Assembly (NCBI GenBank): GCA_046349975.1
Contig: JAXMBH010000003.1
Coordinates: 292,522-356,521, forward strand
Source: JABDGM01 sp046349975
GTDB lineage: Bacteria > Planctomycetota > Planctomycetia > Pirellulales > Lacipirellulaceae
Reading direction: 5' to 3'
Length of the DNA stretch: 64,000 nucleotides
Under the pieces are notes generated by a model. That model saw only the letters and a list, made by a program, of their open reading frames with translations. It was not told the origin of the DNA and did not search any database. Shown in pieces: positions 14,598-24,600 of this stretch. The position numbers and the translations under genes were made by a program. Every line of letters begins with the position of its first letter. Position 1 is the first letter of the stretch.

Positions 14598-15965
14598 ATG
14601 AACGAATTCTTCGCGCCGATTCGGCGTTTCTTCGCGCCCCCGCCCCCTGACCCGCCTCTTACCGAAGAAGTGCTGTTTCGGCGCGTGTACGAGGCCTACC
14701 GGTGGCGTGCGCTAGAGGCGACGTTCATTGGTTACGCGATGTTCTATCTCGTCCGCGGCAACAACCTTTCGGTCGTCGCCAAGGACATGCAGGAGACGCT
14801 CGGCTACACGAAGGAGATGATCGGCAATATCTCATTCGTAACGGCGCTCACTTACGGAATTAGCAAGTTCCTCATGGGCTCTGTGTCCGATCGCAGCGAT
14901 CCGCGGAAATTCATGAGCGTGGGACTATTTCTCACCGCGCTCTGCAATTTCGCATTCGGCGCGACCTCGAACTATTACGCGCACCTCTGGCTGTGGGGAT
15001 TGAACGGGTTCTTTCAAGGCATGGGCTGGCCGCCGTGCGGGCGCGTCATGGGCCATTGGTACAGCGAATCGGAGCGCGGCTTAACGTTTAGTATTTGGAA
15101 CACGTCGACAAACGTCGGTGGCGGCCTGGCCGGGCCACTCGCAGCCATGGCGGTGCAGTACTATGCGGGCTGGCAGCACGCGTTCTTCGTGCCCGGCGTG
15201 ATTGCAACCATCGGGGCCGTCTATCTGTTCTGGCGATTGCGCGATACTCCGCAATCCGTCGGCCTGCCAGCGGTCGAAGACTATCGCAACGACCATCCGG
15301 CCGGCGGCATTCCTGAACGCGAACTCGAACGCGAGCTAACCTTCCGCGAGCTCTTCGTCGACAAAGTGCTTCTCAATCCGCTCGTGTGGATCCTCGCGTT
15401 TGCCAATTTTTTCGCGTACATCGCCCGGTACAGCATGGTGGATTGGGGCCCGACGTTCTTTCGCGAGGTCAAGGGAGCATCGCGGCTCGAAGGCAGCTGG
15501 GTGCAAACCGCCATCGAAATCGGCGGCATCCCATCAACCGTCTTCTTCGGCTGGATTTCCGACCGCGTGGGCGGACGCCGCGGCATGATGGCCGCCCTGT
15601 GCATGGTGCCGGCTATTGCGGGCTACGCCGGCCTCGCTGTCTTGCCAACCGACAATCGCACGTTCGGCTACGTGCTGCTCATGGCGATTGGCTGCTTTGT
15701 CTACTCCAGCATTAATCTCATCCAGATCGCGGCGCTCGACATCGCCTCGAAAAAAGCAATCGGTACGGCCGCCGGGTTCATCGGCCTCTTCGGCTACATG
15801 GGCAAAATGGCCGAATCGAAAGGCATCGGACGGTTCCTCGATCACTACTCGACTGTGCTCGGTACGGCGCAGGCTTGGACAGTCGTCATCTACGCCGTGC
15901 TCGTGTGCTCGATCATTTCGACGCTGCTCCTGGCGGTGTTGTGGAAGTTTACACCGCGGGCGTGA
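14598..15965 (+). CDS. glpT: glycerol-3-phosphate:phosphate antiporter (OPA family)
   Basis: A 455-residue MFS protein of the organophosphate:phosphate antiporter family with about 12 membrane segments. Close matches to GlpT: FIGYAMFYLVRGNNLSV in TM1 (with R at the phosphate site), GISKFLMGSVSDRSDPRKF in the first loop, the GWPPCGRVMGHWYSESERG stretch, SIWNTSTNVGGG, and RDTPQSVGLPAVEDYRND. It would import sn-glycerol-3-phosphate in exchange for inorganic phosphate, feeding GlpD. The homologue of GlpT R269 probably lies in the ARYSMVDWGPTF segment. The N-terminus has a proline-rich extension (FFAPPPPDPPLTEE). UhpT-like specificity cannot be excluded, but linkage to glpD and glpP favours glycerol-3-phosphate. 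Confidence 0.93.
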   Translation: MNEFFAPIRRFFAPPPPDPPLTEEVLFRRVYEAYRWRALEATFIGYAMFYLVRGNNLSVVAKDMQETLGYTKEMIGNISFVTALTYGISKFLMGSVSDRSDPRKFMSVGLFLTALCNFAFGATSNYYAHLWLWGLNGFFQGMGWPPCGRVMGHWYSESERGLTFSIWNTSTNVGGGLAGPLAAMAVQYYAGWQHAFFVPGVIATIGAVYLFWRLRDTPQSVGLPAVEDYRNDHPAGGIPERELERELTFRELFVDKVLLNPLVWILAFANFFAYIARYSMVDWGPTFFREVKGASRLEGSWVQTAIEIGGIPSTVFFGWISDRVGGRRGMMAALCMVPAIAGYAGLAVLPTDNRTFGYVLLMAIGCFVYSSINLIQIAALDIASKKAIGTAAGFIGLFGYMGKMAESKGIGRFLDHYSTVLGTAQAWTVVIYAVLVCSIISTLLLAVLWKFTPRA

Positions 15966-16816
15966 GTGTGCGTCGTTGGGCGGGGAGCTCCGGTCGCTGA
16001 CGATTGGGGCTCGCCGGTGGGGGGCGAGACGTAACGAGGTTACCAGCCAGAGGGCTCGGCTATGCGGGGGCGTGGGAATTTTGCTCGTTATTTGAAAACG
16101 CATTTTTTATTGCAAAACCTTCCGACCAGGTTTCCCTAACCTGCACGTAAGCGGGCTTTGCCGACGGCACTTAAGTGGCATGCAAGCATGCAGTTGAGTC
16201 GACAATCCGATGCCGCGCTTACGCGACTTACATCGTGACCTTTAGCAGTTTTGAAAATCGCATGATTGCAAAACCATCAATTCGCTGGCAGCTCTCGACT
16301 GAGTCGCCGGCGGCATAAGCCCGCAATGTGAGCATGGATACCAGGGGGGACGTCAAAAAGTACGCCGACAGGTTGTCAAAGATCAAGTACTGCACTATTT
16401 GCAGCGTGTTGCGATCCTACCACGTCAATATACTTTTGTCCACTATTATTTAGAGCCACACGGCAGATGGGCTTCGGCTGCTTCGCAAGGTGTTACTAAC
16501 GACCCGATTCGCAGATGATTGCGAGTCTCAGCACGGGCAATTCGGCGGCTTTGGTTCAGCAGGATCTGGTGGGACAGCTTGGGCCGACGTAGACATTGTT
16601 CCCTTGTCGTTGCGATTCGCTTAGACTGCCCGGACGCTGCGCTTCAGCTTGAAAATGGCTGTTGGTTGGGTTTGCGATTACCGCGGCGCGGTGCCCGACG
16701 GCGGTCGACGAGCGGGCAGCGGTTGATCAGTGAGGCGAATGCCGATGGCGAGCGAGTCGCCGCAAACATGATTGGGTTGGTTATCTTATTGAAAGAACAA
16801 ACAGGTGGCGGAAGAC
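15966..16816. other. long non-coding gap with direct repeats and stem-loops
   Basis: No convincing gene is seen in these 851 bases. A plus-strand reading frame at 16519-16980 has no domain and arginine/tryptophan-rich composition typical of an out-of-frame reading. The section 16092-16275 carries imperfect direct repeats around a multi-stem region, annotated separately. The last 100 bases should hold the promoter of the oxidoreductase gene starting at 16817. Confidence 0.6.
16092..16275. repeat. 184-bp unit bounded by imperfect direct repeats with internal stem-loops
   Basis: TTGAAAACGCAT...ATTGCAAAACC (16092-16119) and TTGAAAATCGCATG-ATTGCAAAACC (16251-16275) are direct repeats that differ by a short T-run and one base. 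Between them CGTAAGCG (16146-16153) pairs with CGCTTACG (16216-16223), enclosing TGCC-GAC-GGCA, CACTTAAGTG and GCATGC-AA-GCATGC hairpins. It could be a small non-autonomous repeat element or a structured RNA. No tRNA consensus is present. Confidence 0.5.
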
Positions 16817-18031
16817 ATGCATCGAATTACGCTGCTCGGGACCGGGCTCATCGGCATGTTCTACACGATGGCGCTGCATGGCCATCGGCGGCGCGATCGC
16901 GTCGAGATGGTGTATTCACGATCCGCCGAGCGGGCCGAGGCCTTCGCCGCCAAGTGGGGAATAGCACGCCATACCACTGATCTGCGAACGGCTGTGAATG
17001 ATCCGGAAACGGACACGGTCATTGTCGGTCTCCCCAATCATTTGCATGAGGAGGCGGTCACCGCAGCGGCCGAAGCGGGCAAGGCGATTCTGTGCACGAA
17101 GCCACTCGGACGTAATGCGGCCGAGGCGCGGCGGATGCTCGAGGTCGTGGAGCGGACCGGAGTGTTTGCGGCGTATCTCGAAGATTTGTGTTACACGCCG
17201 AAGACGCTGAGAGCACTCGATGCGGCGAGCCGCGGGACGATCGGCAAGGTGCTGTGGGTGCGGTCGCGCGAGACGCATCCCGGACCGCATAGCGAGTGGT
17301 TCTGGAATCGAGAGTTATCGGGCGGCGGGGCGATCGTCGACCTCGGGTGTCATTGCATCGAGATAGCGCGAAGTTTTATCGGCAAAGATATTCGACCTGT
17401 CGAGGTCATATGTTGGGCGGATACGCTCGTGCATCCGATCGAAGCCGAGGACAACGCAGTCGGGCTCGTGCGATATGAGAATGGCGCCGTCGGGCAGTTT
17501 GAAGTGAGTTGGTCGTTTCGCGGCGGCATGGATTTGCGGGATGAGGTGGCGGGCACCGAGGGAACGATCTGGCTCAATCACTGGCTGCGGACGGGACTCG
17601 AAATGTATTCGGCCGGCGGCGAGCGCGACTATGTGGCGGAGAAAGCGGAAGGGACAAGCGGCTGGCTATTTCCGGTGGGCGATGAGCCGGGAGCGCTGGG
17701 TTATGCGGAAATGTTCACCGACGTGTTCGACGCGCTCGATGCCGGGCGGCCTGCGCGGGAGACGTTTTACGATGGGTATATCGTGAATGCGATTATTGAT
17801 GCGGCGTACCGCTCGATTCATAGTAAGAGCTGGCACCCAGTGGAATTGCCCATTTGGCGTGGGCGCGAGGACGTGCCGAGCATTGCGGTGGCGCGGGATT
17901 TCGACGCCGAGCACGTATTGCTCAAGGAAGAGCGAATGATGGATGGGACGACGAAGGTGATCTTGCGGCACAAAGCTTCCGGGCGGGTAGTGCATCGAGC
18001 GGTGAGGAGCGAGACGCGAGGGGCGAGTTGA
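16817..18031 (+). CDS. Gfo/Idh/MocA-family oxidoreductase
   Basis: A cytoplasmic NAD(P)-dependent oxidoreductase, 404 residues from this start. Rossmann motif LLGTGLIG near residues 5-12, then the family Lys motif as LCTKPLGRN (TKP in place of EKP), and the C-terminal domain with GGGAIVDLGCHCIEIARSF carrying the Asp/His active-site region. The ATG at 16817 is preferred over the GTG at 16805 because AGGTGG lies 8 nt upstream of the ATG. It is 11 nt upstream of a sulfatase gene, so both may act on a sulfated sugar; this is context only. Confidence 0.92.
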   Translation: MHRITLLGTGLIGMFYTMALHGHRRRDRVEMVYSRSAERAEAFAAKWGIARHTTDLRTAVNDPETDTVIVGLPNHLHEEAVTAAAEAGKAILCTKPLGRNAAEARRMLEVVERTGVFAAYLEDLCYTPKTLRALDAASRGTIGKVLWVRSRETHPGPHSEWFWNRELSGGGAIVDLGCHCIEIARSFIGKDIRPVEVICWADTLVHPIEAEDNAVGLVRYENGAVGQFEVSWSFRGGMDLRDEVAGTEGTIWLNHWLRTGLEMYSAGGERDYVAEKAEGTSGWLFPVGDEPGALGYAEMFTDVFDALDAGRPARETFYDGYIVNAIIDAAYRSIHSKSWHPVELPIWRGREDVPSIAVARDFDAEHVLLKEERMMDGTTKVILRHKASGRVVHRAVRSETRGAS

Positions 18032-18042
18032 AGAGGGCAGCT

Positions 18043-19653
18043 ATGCGTGAATACTCAGTGCTGGCAGTTCGTTCTGCGATTATTGATCGTGTGGTGTGGG
18101 TTGGCGTCGTGGTCATTGCGGCCGCTCTCGGCAACTATACGCAAACTTGGGCTGCCGGCGCGGAAGGTGCCGCAAGCTCGCAGGCGAAGGGGCCGAAGCT
18201 GCCGAATGTTGTGTTCATCATGGCCGACGATTTGGGCTACGGTGAGATTGGCTGTTACGGGCAGAAGTGGATCAAGACGCCGCGGATAGATGAGCTTGCC
18301 AAGCAAGGCCTGCGGTTCACGCAGTTCTATAGCGGGTCGCCGGTTTGTGCGCCGTCGCGGTGCACGTTGATGACGGGAAAGCACACGGGTCACGCGGCGA
18401 TTCGTGACAATCGTAAACCGCGAGATAAGGACAATTTGCGCGAGAAGTTCGAATGGGAGACGCCCGGGCAAACGGCGTTGCCGAACAGCGAGGTAACCGT
18501 TGCCGAGTTGCTGCACGCGCACGATTATGCGACGGCGGCGATCGGCAAGTGGGGGCTGGGCATGGTGGGCACGCCGGGTGATCCGAACAAGCAGGGATTT
18601 GATTTGTTCTACGGATTCTTGTGCCAGGAGCACGCGCACAATCATTATCCGCGGTTCTTGTGGAGGAATGGAAAGAAAGAGACGCTGCCGGGGAATGATG
18701 GCAATTCGGCGACGGGTCAAACGTTCGCGCAGGACAAGTTCGTGGAGGAAGCGATTGCGTTCTTGAAGCAGCCGCGGGAGAAGCCGTTCTTTTTGTATCT
18801 GCCATTTACGATTCCACATTTGGCGATTCAGGTGCCGGAGGATTCGCTCGCGGAATATGCGGGCAAGATTCCGGAAGCGGAGTATGAGCACAAGGGATAC
18901 TTCAAGCACGCGACGCCGCGGGCGGGGTATGCGGCGATGATCACGCGGATGGACAAAGGAGTCGGCCGGATTCTCGATGCGCTCGCTGAGCTTGGCATTG
19001 CCGATAACACGCTGGTGATTTTCACGAGCGACAATGGGCCAGCGTACGATCGGTTGGGCGGAACGGATTCGGACTTTTTCAATTCGTCAGCCGGATTGCG
19101 CGGGCGGAAAGGTTCGGTGTATGAGGGCGGCATGCGAGTGCCGTTCATTGCCCGCTGGCCGGGGAAGATTGCGGCGGGCCGCGAGACGGCGCACGTGGCA
19201 GCCCATTGGGATGTCTTGCCGACATTGTGCGAGGTTACGCAGTCGGATATTCCGCAGAATTTGGATGGGGTTAGTTTTACCTCCACGTTACTGGAGCGTG
19301 GCACGCAGAAGCAGCACGAGTATTTGTATTGGGAATTTCCGGCGTACGGCTTTCAGCAGGCGATTCGCAGTGGAAATTGGAAAGCGCTGCGGCGGGGGTT
19401 GGATGCGGGCGATACAGCGTACGAGTTGTATGACTTGAGCACCGATGAGAGGGAGCAACACGATGTGGCGGCGGAACATCCGGATGTTATTCGGCGGCTG
19501 GCCGATTTCGCCGCCGCGGCGCACAAGCCGTCGAAGCTGTTTCCGTTGTTTGCGAGCGAGAAGCCGGTGACAAAGGATGCGGGGGCGATAAAGGCAGAGA
19601 AGTCGGCTACCCAGGACGACGCAGGTAAGGCGACGACAGGCCAGGGGAAATGA
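18043..19653 (+). CDS. exported arylsulfatase (formylglycine type)
   Basis: A 536-residue S1-family sulfatase with a signal anchor/peptide near residues 18-38. The metal-binding start is VVFIMADDLGYGEIGCYG. The formylglycine motif is CAPSR with Cys102, followed by CTLMTGKHTGH. TSDNGP carries the Asp-Asn metal ligands, and KGSVYEGGMRVPFIARWPG is the usual closing section. It hydrolyses sulfate esters after Cys-to-formylglycine conversion; the maturing enzyme is not in this window. The ATG at 18043 has GAGGG 6 nt upstream and starts 11 nt after the oxidoreductase stop, implying an operon. The C-terminal tail (about 30 residues) is Lys/Ala-rich. Confidence 0.95.
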   Translation: MREYSVLAVRSAIIDRVVWVGVVVIAAALGNYTQTWAAGAEGAASSQAKGPKLPNVVFIMADDLGYGEIGCYGQKWIKTPRIDELAKQGLRFTQFYSGSPVCAPSRCTLMTGKHTGHAAIRDNRKPRDKDNLREKFEWETPGQTALPNSEVTVAELLHAHDYATAAIGKWGLGMVGTPGDPNKQGFDLFYGFLCQEHAHNHYPRFLWRNGKKETLPGNDGNSATGQTFAQDKFVEEAIAFLKQPREKPFFLYLPFTIPHLAIQVPEDSLAEYAGKIPEAEYEHKGYFKHATPRAGYAAMITRMDKGVGRILDALAELGIADNTLVIFTSDNGPAYDRLGGTDSDFFNSSAGLRGRKGSVYEGGMRVPFIARWPGKIAAGRETAHVAAHWDVLPTLCEVTQSDIPQNLDGVSFTSTLLERGTQKQHEYLYWEFPAYGFQQAIRSGNWKALRRGLDAGDTAYELYDLSTDEREQHDVAAEHPDVIRRLADFAAAAHKPSKLFPLFASEKPVTKDAGAIKAEKSATQDDAGKATTGQGK

Positions 19654-19676
19654 AGTTGCGTGGGATGGTATGAGGA

Positions 19677-20033
19677 CTACTCGGTGGGGAGGCCGGCTTC
19701 GCGCCAGGCTTTGAAGCCGCCGGTCATTGAAGCGACGTTGGTGTAGCCCATTTTTTGGAGGTTGTCGGCGGCGAGCGCCGAGCGGGAACCACCGCCGCAA
19801 TAGGTGATGATGGGTGTCGAGGTATCCGGCACGGCATCTTCGATCTTCAGCTCAATGACACCTTTGCTCAAGTGTGTTGCGCCGGCGGCATGGGCGGCCG
19901 CGAAGTCATCGGCTTCGCGGACGTCGATCAGCACTGCGCCCTTGGCTTGTTGTGCGGCAGCTTCTTGCGTGGTGACTTCACGGACGCGGGTCTTGGCGTC
20001 GTCGACGATTTGTTTGAAGCGCGGGCCGGGCAT
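19677..20033 (-). CDS. rhodanese-like domain protein
   Basis: A single-domain rhodanese of about 118 residues. It has VLIDVREADDF near the N-terminal third and the active-site loop YCGGGSRSAL with a catalytic Cys (residue 79 from this start), ending GGFKAWREAGLPTE. Such proteins carry persulfide sulfur. The ATG at 20033 has AGGAG 8 nt upstream, whereas the GTG at 20042 would overlap that site. It is convergent with the sulfatase gene (23-nt gap). Confidence 0.92.
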   Translation of the reverse strand: MPGPRFKQIVDDAKTRVREVTTQEAAAQQAKGAVLIDVREADDFAAAHAAGATHLSKGVIELKIEDAVPDTSTPIITYCGGGSRSALAADNLQKMGYTNVASMTGGFKAWREAGLPTE

Positions 20034-20242
20034 GTGAACCACTCCTATGCGACTTTGACTGCCTTATGGCGAACAAGTTAAGAACCGCGGGCAAGCGCCC
20101 GGCTAATGTAAGTGGCGGCGTGTCGTTCGTGTTAGTGAAGTTGGCATTAGATTCATGGCTGCGTCGCGGTGCAAGTACGTGCCCGGGGGTGTCGATGCGG
20201 GCGGCGTGAGGCAGTGAATGGTTTCGGCTATATTGTCGGGCT

Positions 20243-21460
20243 ATGACTAGCATTAGTTTCGAACAATCGGGTGCGTTTATCGAACGATTCACGCTGCCGC
20301 CGACGCGGTCGGGCGTGCTCGCTGGGCTTACGTTTGCGGTGAAGGACCTGATCGATGTCGCGGGACACACGACGGGCGGCGGCAATCCGACGTGGCTGGC
20401 GACGCATCCGAGGGCGACCGTGAATGCGGTTTGCGTGGATCAAATTCTGGCGGCGGGGGCGGAGTGTGTCGGCAAGACCATTACCGACGAGATTGCGTTC
20501 AGTTTGTTGGGAGAGAACTTTCACTACGGCACACCGCTGAACGCGGCAGCGCCGGAACGGGTGCCGGGCGGCTCGTCGAGCGGGTCGGCGTCGGCGGTGG
20601 CGTGCGGTTTGGTGGATTTTGCGGTGGGGACCGACACGGGCGGATCAGTGCGCGTGCCGGCGAGTAATTGCGGGGTCTGGGGGCTGCGGCCCACACATGG
20701 TGTGATCTCCGTGGCGGGAGTGATGCCGCTGGCGCCGACGCTGGATACAGTGGGTTTCTTCGCGCGAGAGCTGGATGTACTGGAGCGCGTGGCGCGAGTA
20801 CTATTGCCGATCGGCGACTATGATGCCGCTGCTCGGGAGCCGGGGACGATCCATGTCATCAAGGAGATCTTCGCGATTGCGGATCCCGAAGTACGCGAAG
20901 CGCTGGCCGCTCCAATTGAAGCGCTCCGTCGTATGAACTCGGGGCGGGTGCGTGAGACATCGCTCGTCGAGTTGTGCCAGGACGAGCGTGCCGGCGATCC
21001 GGCCACGTGGCTGACGATCTATCGCGTGCTGCAGGGAACGGAGATGGCGAGCTGCCTCGGCAGCTGGATCGAAAGTGCCCAGCCGACGTTTGGGCCGGCG
21101 CCTTCGGCTGGGTTGCATTTCGTGCGCGGGCATGACCGATCTCGGTTGGGCGAGTGGATCGAACTGCGAGAACGCTATTGCCGACGACTGAATGCGTCGG
21201 TTGGCCCGAGTGACTTGTTATGTTTGCCGTCGGCTGCGGCGATCGCACCGCTCAAAGGATCGAATGCGTATGAGCGGACGAGTGACTACTATCGGCGGAT
21301 GTTGCCGACGACGGCCGTGGCGGGGGTGGGACGGATGCCGCAGATTTCGCTGCCGCTGGCGAAGGTGGGCGGCGTGCCGATCGGGTTGGGGCTCGTTGCG
21401 GCGCGGGAGAATGATGTGATCTTAGTGAAGACGGCGCAGCGGTTCGCAGAGTCGCTGTAA
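20243..21460 (+). CDS. amidase-signature enzyme
   Basis: A 405-residue amidase-signature hydrolase. The Ser-cisSer-Lys triad is visible as K34 (FAVKDLIDVAG), the GGSSSGSA block near 109-116 (cis-Ser) and S135 in GTDTGGSVRVPAS. It also has NCGVWGLRPTHG and PLAPTLDTVGFFAR, and ends PLAKVGGVPIGLGLVAARENDVILV. The size fits stand-alone amidases such as AtzF or indoleacetamide-type hydrolases rather than GatA. The substrate is unknown and there is no obvious pathway partner nearby. Confidence 0.9.
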   Translation: MTSISFEQSGAFIERFTLPPTRSGVLAGLTFAVKDLIDVAGHTTGGGNPTWLATHPRATVNAVCVDQILAAGAECVGKTITDEIAFSLLGENFHYGTPLNAAAPERVPGGSSSGSASAVACGLVDFAVGTDTGGSVRVPASNCGVWGLRPTHGVISVAGVMPLAPTLDTVGFFARELDVLERVARVLLPIGDYDAAAREPGTIHVIKEIFAIADPEVREALAAPIEALRRMNSGRVRETSLVELCQDERAGDPATWLTIYRVLQGTEMASCLGSWIESAQPTFGPAPSAGLHFVRGHDRSRLGEWIELRERYCRRLNASVGPSDLLCLPSAAAIAPLKGSNAYERTSDYYRRMLPTTAVAGVGRMPQISLPLAKVGGVPIGLGLVAARENDVILVKTAQRFAESL

Positions 21461-21695
21461 ACGTATTAATTGGTGGGCGATGCCCGCCCTACATGAACTA
21501 AACGGTAGGTGCGAGTTCGCGGCAGCATGAGTTTCTAAACTGTTTGCACCACCCGAAACGGCGGTTACAATAACCTCGCCGGCGGTAAGGCTTTGGATCA
21601 CAGGCTCGTGAGGCGCAGGCACGAGCAACAGGCAGCCCGGCATTCCCACCTCACTCGCGTCCGACTCCTTGGTGCCCGCAATAGGAGCCCGTTGG

Positions 21696-24600
21696 ATGAT
21701 GCGCTTCGCAGTTCTGGCTGGTAGTCTGGGTTGGCATGTGGCAGCGGTGTTGGCTGTCGGCATATGGTGGAGTTCCATGGCGAGGGCTGCGGCTCCGGCG
21801 TCGCCGGCGGCAGCCGGCGGTTCGACGGCCGCGAAGCCAGTGAGTTATCACGCGGAAGTGCTGCCGATCTTGCAGGCGGACTGCCAGGGATGCCATCAGC
21901 CGGCGAAGGCGGGCGGGAAGCTCGACCTGACGTCGTTTAAGCAACTGCTGTCGGCCGGCGAGAGCGGCTCGGCGGCGATCGTGCCAGGGAAGCCCGACGA
22001 GAGTTACCTCCTCAGTCAGATTACGCCCGAGAAAGGCGAAGCGGCGATGCCGAAAGGGAAGCCGGCGCTCGCGGCAAATGACATTGCACTCATTCGCCGA
22101 TGGATTGAAGAGGGGGCGAAGAATGATACGCCGGCGACGAGCGGTCCGGCGGTGGATGCCGAGCATCCGCCCGTTTACACGGCGCCGCCGGTAATCACTT
22201 CGGTCGACTGGTCGCCCGGCGGCGAGCTATTGGCGATTGCCGGGTATCACGAAGTGCTGCTGCACAAGGCGGATGGCACGGGGTTGGTTGCGCGGCTTAT
22301 CGGTTTGAGTGAACGGATCGATTCAGTGCGATTTTCGCCGGATGGGACCAAACTCGCGGTGACGGGCGGTTGCCCGGCGCGAACCGGCGAGGTGCAGATT
22401 TGGGATGTGGCGGCGCACAAGCTGTTGGTGTCGGTGCCGGTTACGAATGATGAGTTGTTCGGAGCATCGTGGTCGCCAGACGGGAAGCGGGTGGCGTTCG
22501 GCGGCACGGACAAGGCGGTGCGGGCGATCGATGCGGAAACGGGGGCCCAGGTGCTGTTCCAGCAATCGCACGATGATTGGGTGCTCGGCACGACGTTTTC
22601 GAACGACGGAAATTTCCTGGTGTCGGTGGGCCGCGACATGGCGGCGAAACTGGTCGAGGTCGGCACACAGCGGTTTGTGGACAATGTCACGTCGATCACG
22701 CCGGGCGCGCTCAAGGGCGGTATTCAATGTGTGACAACGCACCCGTTGCGCGATGAAATTATCTTTGGCGGGGCCGATGGAACACCGCGGATCTATCGGA
22801 TGCAGCGAGTGGTCCCGCGGCAGATTGGGGATGACGCGAATCAGTTGTGGGAACTGCCGGCGCTGCCGGGGCGGGTGTTTGGGGTCGATATTACGCGTGA
22901 CGGCAGTGTCCTTGCGGCGGGGAGCAGTCTCGATGGCCAGGGGCATGTGCACGTGTATCGAATGGAGGCGACGCCGAAGATTTTGGACGGCATTCAGGCG
23001 ATTCTCAACAAGCCGGTGCAGGCCCGGTCGGCGGAGGAAACGGCCCAATTGCATAAGCACTTTGAGCAAGGTGTGCAGACGCTCGCGAAATTCGAAGTCG
23101 CGGAAGGCGGCGTGTATGCGGTGGCGCTGAGCCCGACCGGCGATCGAGTGGCGGCGGCCGGCGGCGATGGGATGGTGCGGATTTTTGATGCGCAGAAGAG
23201 TGCGGTTTTAGCGTCGTTCGTGCCGGTGGAAGTGACGAAGGCGGCTGACGCGGGGCAAGTTGCTCTCGCACCACGAGCAGATAAGCCAAACACCGCCGAT
23301 GGCATTCAAGCCAGTGCTAACGTTGAGCCAGCGCTACCGGATGGCGATGCAATCGTGAAAGTCGAAGTCGAGCCCGTGTCGATCCAGCTCGACAGCCCGT
23401 TCCGTTATGCGCAGGTAATTGTGACGGCGGAACTTGCTTCCGGTGCGAAGGTCGATGTGACGCGACAGGCGAAGTTTGTCGTGCCGCAAGCGGTGGCTGC
23501 CGTGAACGCTACAGGGGTGGTGACGCCGCTGGCGAATGGGCAGACCACGCTTGGCGTGTCGGTTGGCGAGAAGACGGTGAACATCGACCTGCAGGTGGCG
23601 AATCTTGATCATCCGCAGGCACCGGATTTCGTTCGCGATGTCGCGCCGATAATTGCCCGGGCGGGCTGCAACGCGGGCACCTGCCATGGAGCGCAGGCGG
23701 GGAAGAACGGCTTCAAGCTTTCGCTGCGTGGCTATGATCCGGTGTTTGATATTCGCGCGCTGACGGATGACCTGGCGTCGCGGCGGGTGAACGTGGCGTC
23801 GCCGGTCGAGAGTCTCATGCTCCTCAAGCCGACGGCGGCGGTGCCGCATACGGGCGGGCAGGTGATCAAGGCGGGCTCGGCGTATTATGAAGCGCTGCGG
23901 CAGTGGATTGCGGCGGGGGCGCATTTGAATTTGACCTCGCCGCGGGTGGCGAGCATCCAGGTAACGCCGCAGAACCCGGTGATTGAAACGATCGGCGGCC
24001 GGCAGCAAGTGCGCGTCGTGGCGAAGTATGCAGACGGCAGCGAACGCGATGTCACGCGCGAGGCGTTCATCGAAAGTGGAAACACAGACGTGGTGAAGAC
24101 GGTCGCCGACGCGCCGGGATTGCTTGAGTCGCTACGGCGCGGCGAGGCAGCCGCGCTGGTTCGATATGAAGGCAAGTATGCGGCGACGACGCTCACGGTG
24201 ATGGGGGATCGAGCCGGGTTTGAATGGAAGGAACCGCCAGCGAACAATCGCATTGACGAGCTGGTGAGCGCGAAGCTCAAGCGGACCAAAACGCTGCCTT
24301 CGAGCGAGTGCAACGACTACGAATTCGTGCGGCGGGTCTATTTGGACCTGACGGGGTTGCCGCCGACACCCGAGCAGGTGCAGGCGTTTGTGGATGACCA
24401 GCGCGCTAGCCAGGCCAAGCGCGATGAGCTCGTCGACCGGCTGATCGGCAGCGCGGATTACGTCGACTTTTGGACGAACAAGTGGGCCGACTTGCTGATG
24501 GTGAATCGGAAGTTTTTGGGAGTCGAAGGCGCGACCGCGCTGCGGAATTGGATTCACGGCGAGTTGGCGGCGAATACGCCATACGATGTGTTCGCGCGGA

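Noticed and set aside
16146..16223. Possible tRNA or tRNA-like fold (78 nt with closing stem and three hairpins)
   Set aside because: There is no T-loop consensus, no recognisable anticodon arm and no correct D-arm spacing, so it was kept only as a structured repeat.
16519..16980. 153-codon plus-strand frame before the oxidoreductase
   Set aside because: Arg/Trp-rich composition, no domain, and it overlaps the start of a well-supported gene in another frame.
20100..20242. Possible regulatory structure between the rhodanese and amidase genes
   Set aside because: Only short GC-rich dyads are visible, with no promoter consensus or stable hairpin.
21422..21778. 118-codon minus-strand frame between the amidase and the giant protein gene
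   Set aside because: It overlaps both flanking genes and has no recognisable family signature.
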